Assembly (NCBI GenBank): GCA_029224185.1
Contig: CM055188.1
Coordinates: 13,503,497-13,567,496, forward strand
Length of the DNA stretch: 64,000 bases
Reading direction: 5' to 3'
Origin: Karalla daura
Taxonomy: Eukaryota > Chordata > Actinopteri > Chaetodontiformes > Leiognathidae
The position numbers were made by a program, and so were the translations under genes. The notes beneath the pieces were generated by a model. The model was not told the origin of the DNA and did not search any database. It worked only from the letters and a program-made list of their open reading frames with translations. This document shows, in pieces, positions 59,406-64,000 of this stretch (position 1 is the first letter of the stretch; each line of letters opens with the position of its first letter).

Positions 59406-62400
59406 GAAAACATGAATAGAAACTTTAACTTTAACCGTGATGTTTGCTGTGCCAGGATGAAGCTCTGTGGTCCTCTGACCATCAGCTGGTATAAAAAATC
59501 ATTTAGTGTTTCCTTCTTATTTCAATACAAGTTCCCCATGTGTGAAAATGTTACTTTCTCCATTCACCTGCTCACATATGATGAATGTCCCTCCTGACTG
59601 GCTCCAACCTGTTCCCGGCGTTTCCCTCCACCAGTCGGCTGCCTCGTAAGTGGTTTCTTTTCTTGTATCATTGTTTCCTTTGCTTTCTGTCTATCCATTT
59701 GTATCCTTTGCATCCAACGCAGTGTGTTTGTATGTGAGAACATGTAGAGAAGCATGGCTTTGAGGTTTCACAATTATTCCTTGTAGGTTAACTGGAGTCT
59801 GGACCACATGTCAAACAGCAGATGGTTGTTGTTCTCACGTCATCCTGTCAGTGAAGACAGTGAGCGTGATGCTGCAGCAGCAGAGGAGTCGACACACTCG
59901 TACATCAGTTCCGAGTGGCCGTGGTCTGGGTCATTATTTTTAATGGGTCTGTTATTGTGTGGGGTGTGGGCTCCATGCATCTTTTCCTTGTCATCTTTTC
60001 GTTCCTCTTTCCATTGTGACGGATTCGTCTGATGCCTGTCAAGGCGGGGTCACAAAGAGATGCTCATTTAGACCCAACACATGGCTGAATGCCTTCTCAT
60101 GGAAATGAATCATTTTGAATTGAAAAAAAGATGATAAAGATTCATATATCAACCATCTAATCTAACAAAGTATTTTCTTAGACACAAAGAAAACAGGTTT
60201 TGTAAAACTGCCTCCGGGTGAGGACAGGCTTGTTGCAGCTTTCATATGATGGGCTGTTTGTGCAACGTCTGGTGTGGTTAAAAGACATTTCACATTCAGC
60301 GTATTTATCATTCTAATCTAAGAAAACATGTTCTTCATTTTGTCTCACGGTCCTTTAATTTGCATCTGGAGGCTGCTTGATAGTGACAGTAGAGCTGAGA
60401 GAGAATATCTATGTACGTAAGTCTGAAATAGACGAGACAAGGACAAACATGTTCAAACTGCCTTATTGCATTGAAGGAAGCCTTAAGCAACAAATTCATT
60501 TTCTATAGATTTGGTGCAACAAGACTGTGTTTATGCCACTGAATTGATTATTGTGAATGCATTCATGAATGTAGATCAATTGATGTATCGCATGGATCCT
60601 CAATCAATCCTCAGAACTCACTGCTCCAATTATATGTGACCATGAAAGAGAGAGAGGTGGTTTAAGTGAGGTGGGGAAAAAGGCAGAATGAGAAAAACTC
60701 TCCATATATTGCAATTAAAATCAATAAAAATGAGAAATCACCACAGTGGGGAGCAGCCCAGTGGAGCATCTCCCAGGGACTGTTGGTTCCAGTACAACAC
60801 CAGTGGGATCAGTCCAGCTGTGAACTAGCACATGTTATATCCAGCATAAAAACAAGACAGTGGCATAGTGGCATAGCTCTTATTCTAGCTCTGGTTCCAG
60901 TTTACTTGTAGGATCTGAGAACCTTGTCGGTTCTCTTAAGAGCCAGCCTGCACTCGTCCTAGTTACATACGTCCACCAATGTTTGGTTCCTGTCTCTGTC
61001 AACATCTTTTTCCACATGTTTCCTCTCATCCTCAGAGATTCGTGTGAGACACAGCTGATGATGTGGTGGTATACAAGGGAGAACCAACTATGAAAAAAAC
61101 AACTTTTCAGATTGTCTGTCGAGATTCTCATTTGTCAAAATCATTGTAATTGTAAAGCTACTTTGGAGCTGCAAGTCATAGCAACTGGACTTTTCTTCTT
61201 CGGTGCTGATTTGGTGATAAGAAACCCAAACTTTTACCTCTGTGAAGTTGTTAGCATAGCCATAGGGAGTACCTGACTGTTGTTCACAGCAGATCTTAGA
61301 TGACCCCCTGAGATTGTGCAATGACTAGTTTGGCAGGAAGGGTTGTTACACTGTATTATTTTCTAAACTTCAGACACTCACAGATCGTGCTGCTTTGATG
61401 CTCAATAAAATGAAAAAAACAACATTTTCTGACATGGTACTGAGCACACCAGAAGGTGGAGGCTGGACTTGTATGTGTTGGAATCACAAATACAACAATG
61501 GTCCAAAGAAGAGAGTTGCACCAGTGGCAGCTTGTTGACCATACTGAGCCTGCGTTGACTAGAACCTTGTGCAGTCAGACGATGTCGGCTTTGAGCAGCA
61601 CCTCGCGGCTCAGTCAGCTCAGCGCTCAGGAGACACACGAGCTGTTCACATTAGTGCTCATTCAGTGATGCTGCCTCTGGGCTGAACCCCACCACAGAGC
61701 TGTCTCTTTGACGCTGTTACTTCTGACTGCAGCCCGTTCTTGATGCTACTGTCCTGGTGAGATGACAACATGCATTGAAACATCCACAAACAGCTAAATC
61801 ATGTCTGCATCTTTGGGCTAATGAAACACTTTTGCATTTTGTATTTTACACCGTTAAAACAGGAAAGAGTATCGTTACAGAACATGGGAGTAGTTACAAT
61901 ACAACACAATATGATTTAGAAAAGTGATAAAACTATGGTTTATCTGGAAGATTATTTCTATGCTTTAAATTTTCATAAATTATGGAGTCATTAAGGTTGG
62001 GACCAGGGTGTGCACTTGGTCCTCATTAACAAGAAAGAAGTGCATGCTGTCAGACGGGAGTGCCTAAGTTACCAAGTTAGTGCTAGGATGAAGGTCTGGA
62101 CTTGTAATGATTGGGTTGCTGGTCTGATACAGTTCCTGATACCCTGATTCACAGTGAGTGTGCTCACTACATCATGAATGAGTTCAATGCAGGGAAGAAA
62201 CTCCTTGAAATGACGTGACTGTCTTCTTTGGCAGTAAAACTGAAACGTTTCCTGAGACAACCATGGGAAGAGAACCCATTGATCGACCAAACAGTCTTCA
62301 AGTATGCTGACACCTTGGTCTCTTTGAGCTTGTTAGTATGTTGATAGCCAAAGTAATCGTATACTTACCAAGTCTGTCTTTTGTGTGCTGTGACTTGACT

Positions 62401-63556
62401 CTGGTCACAGACAAGATGCACACTGCTGCTAGTGTTATTTGCAGGCAGAGGGATGCTGCTGTGTGGGTCACTGTTCCAGCCTCTCCTCTTTCTTCCAGGT
62501 CAAAGCTCAGCATGGGAACTGTGGCGCATGCTTAGTGCTCCTCGGATCCAGATAAATATTTACATGGAGATGTCACTCAGCACTCAACCACATTATCTGG
62601 GTGAGCTGGTCCAATGATGGGAAACTTGATTTAATGTGTAATTAAATTAAGAGTGATTATAAAATATTAATCACATTTGAAACCATGTTTATGCTTTTTA
62701 AAAGTCTGGTTTTAGTCAGAGATGTGTACACGTGATTCAATTAATCTATTAGGTTAGTTTAGTTTAGGTGAACTGAAAGTTCAATACTTTTTTTATATAA
62801 ATATAAACAAAATGATTTAGCTTTACATTAGCTGATGGATGAATATCTGTCTGGTCTTCCTGGTACTCCAGTGTGTGTCACAGCTGCTGTTACTGATGTG
62901 GTGTCATGAGACTGATTTCACTCTTTCATTTTCACTCAAAAAAGAGAGGAAAAACCAAAGTCTGTTTCATAAAATGTCTCCCTAAATAAAGGCAGGAGCA
63001 CATTGTCTTCCTGACTAGCAAAGCTGTTCTTGGTTCATTAGCAAATCGATCCACGTGCATCGCTTTGAAAAGAGTCAAGCGGAGCTGATGAGACTGATCC
63101 AGCACCAGATGCTGATACTGTGTTTCTCCCTCTGATAATCTATTATCCGGCTTCTGCCTCTGTCTGGTACAAACCACTCTATGTTTGCAGGATAAATTGT
63201 GCTTGTGTCCAGATAACAGCAAATGAAAGAGTCACAGCTACAAACAGAAAATTAAAATATAATATGATGTAAATTCAAGGTTCTTCTTTTCCATTTCTTA
63301 TTAAAAAATTGGCCCTCAATGTGTGCGGAAAAAGTAAAATGGAAGAATGCTGCCTCATGAGTCTCCAACCTCAGTTGTGACATAAACACATATTGTTGCC
63401 ACTGAAGTATCCATAACATTAGCAATCAGATTTAGTGGCCATTGTTCGCAGACAGTAATGTGGGTGTGGTCTTCGATGAGACGTCATCTTGGCAATGAAG
63501 TGGTTTCCGCACTCGCGTGCTTTCATGCCAGCTCTGGCTGAGTGTGGGATTTTATG
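59406..63556. other. Non-coding stretch, no gene recognised
   Basis: Plus frame 59808-60032 (74 codons) has a hydrophobic run (SLFLMGLLLCGVW) and an acceptor-like TTCCTTGTAG upstream, but nothing confirms it. 61090-61770 and 62050-62320 have a uniform texture suggestive of an old mobile element, family not recognised. No gene annotated. Confidence 0.4.
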
Positions 63557-63811
63557 TCTGTGTGCGTGTGTGAATGTGTGTGCACACTCTGCAGGGTCCC
63601 TGACAAATGCACAACTGAGTATGTGTGTGTAGATAAAAAAGCTTGTTTTATTATACAGATGTTCCTGACTGAGTGTGTCACAGAATAAGAAAATGTACGT
63701 AGGTGTGCACATATAAAGATGTTGTCTCTGTTGTTTCTGTATGTATATGTGACTTTTTCATCATATGTGGATCTTATGAAGCGTGTGTGTGTGTGAGTGT
63801 GTGTGTGTTTG
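63557..63811. repeat. Short imperfect GT tracts
   Basis: GT tracts at about 63558-63582 and 63782-63811 with GA/GC interruptions; the rest is ordinary non-coding DNA. Confidence 0.85.
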
Positions 63812-63916
63812 GGCAAATTGGATGCTCTAGTAGCCAGAAGCTCTCCATGTCCTTCTCAGTGACATCCCTGCCTGAGTTGTCCCCACTTTACCTGGTCCAG
63901 GATCGTCACCACTTAC

Positions 63917-63972
63917 CTCTGACCCCTGGCGCTGGGCTCAGGGATGTCCACAGTAACACAGTAACTGGCTTT
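63917..63972 (-). other. Candidate internal exon at right edge
   Basis: Minus-strand 56-base segment preceded by a strong pyrimidine tract (11 or so T then CTTTCTAAG) and followed by a strong donor (AGAG/GTAAGTGG). It is open in one frame (KASYCVTVDIPEPSARGQ); the next in-frame codon after the donor is a stop, as in a real intron start. A second open frame (63840-63915, minus) also reads protein-like up to a stop near 63833, so the exact structure is unclear. I recognise no protein family. The window ends 28 bases upstream of the acceptor, so the preceding exon cannot be seen. Confidence 0.22.
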
Positions 63973-64000
63973 CTTAGAAAGAAAAAAAAAAGTGAGAGAG

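Overview
The window looks like nuclear DNA of a bony fish, probably a spiny-rayed teleost. The evidence is the very high density of CA/GT, CT and tetranucleotide microsatellites, together with degraded copies of repeat families typical of teleosts: Rex3-like and other LINEs, hAT-like and PIF/Harbinger-like DNA transposons, a Ty3/gypsy fragment, and tRNA-related SINE-like repeats. No species can be named from the sequence. I found no complete protein-coding gene, no rRNA or intact tRNA gene, and no CRISPR array. Nearly all open reading frames of 60-220 codons are translations of simple repeats or chance frames. The window is best read as intergenic or intronic DNA.

Layout. 0-11 kb is AT-rich non-coding DNA with a SINE-like end at the left edge, many CA/GT arrays (seven within 1.1 kb at 8.76-9.84 kb) and one widespread vertebrate-type interspersed repeat. 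11.1-11.9 kb is the best candidate regulatory region: CpG-rich, with a perfect CRE palindrome, two CCAAT boxes and a splice-donor-like site on the minus strand, suggesting a promoter and non-coding first exon reading leftward. 12-21 kb is repeat-poor apart from microsatellites and a Ty3/gypsy reverse-transcriptase remnant (14.4-14.86 kb), and it has a second GC-rich patch at 19.1-19.5 kb. 21.06-25.75 kb is a transposon graveyard: a minus-strand LINE 3' end, an unexplained 570 bp block, a hAT-like non-autonomous element, and a plus-strand LINE whose endonuclease-to-reverse-transcriptase order can still be followed.

25.8-48 kb is mostly plain non-coding DNA. It holds a purine-rich tract (34.86-35.65 kb), two Rex3-like fragments in opposite orientation (35.9-36.5 kb plus, 42.4-43.2 kb minus), and several copies of the same interspersed repeat. 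At 47.9-48.2 kb a MADF-like reading frame is followed by a HARBI1-like transposase fragment. A perfect (TAGA)36 array lies at 48.8 kb. 49-64 kb is again plain non-coding DNA. Within it are a cluster of regulatory-like motifs at 53.97-54.14 kb (RFX X-box, octamer, short palindrome) and a weak splice-bounded candidate exon at the right edge on the minus strand.

Nothing here forms a gene system whose parts work together. The transposon proteins are all broken, and the regulatory candidates are motif-level predictions. Assignments of decayed elements rest on recognising short conserved motifs in translation, so family names are given only as far as those motifs support them. I see no convincing previously undescribed biological system.
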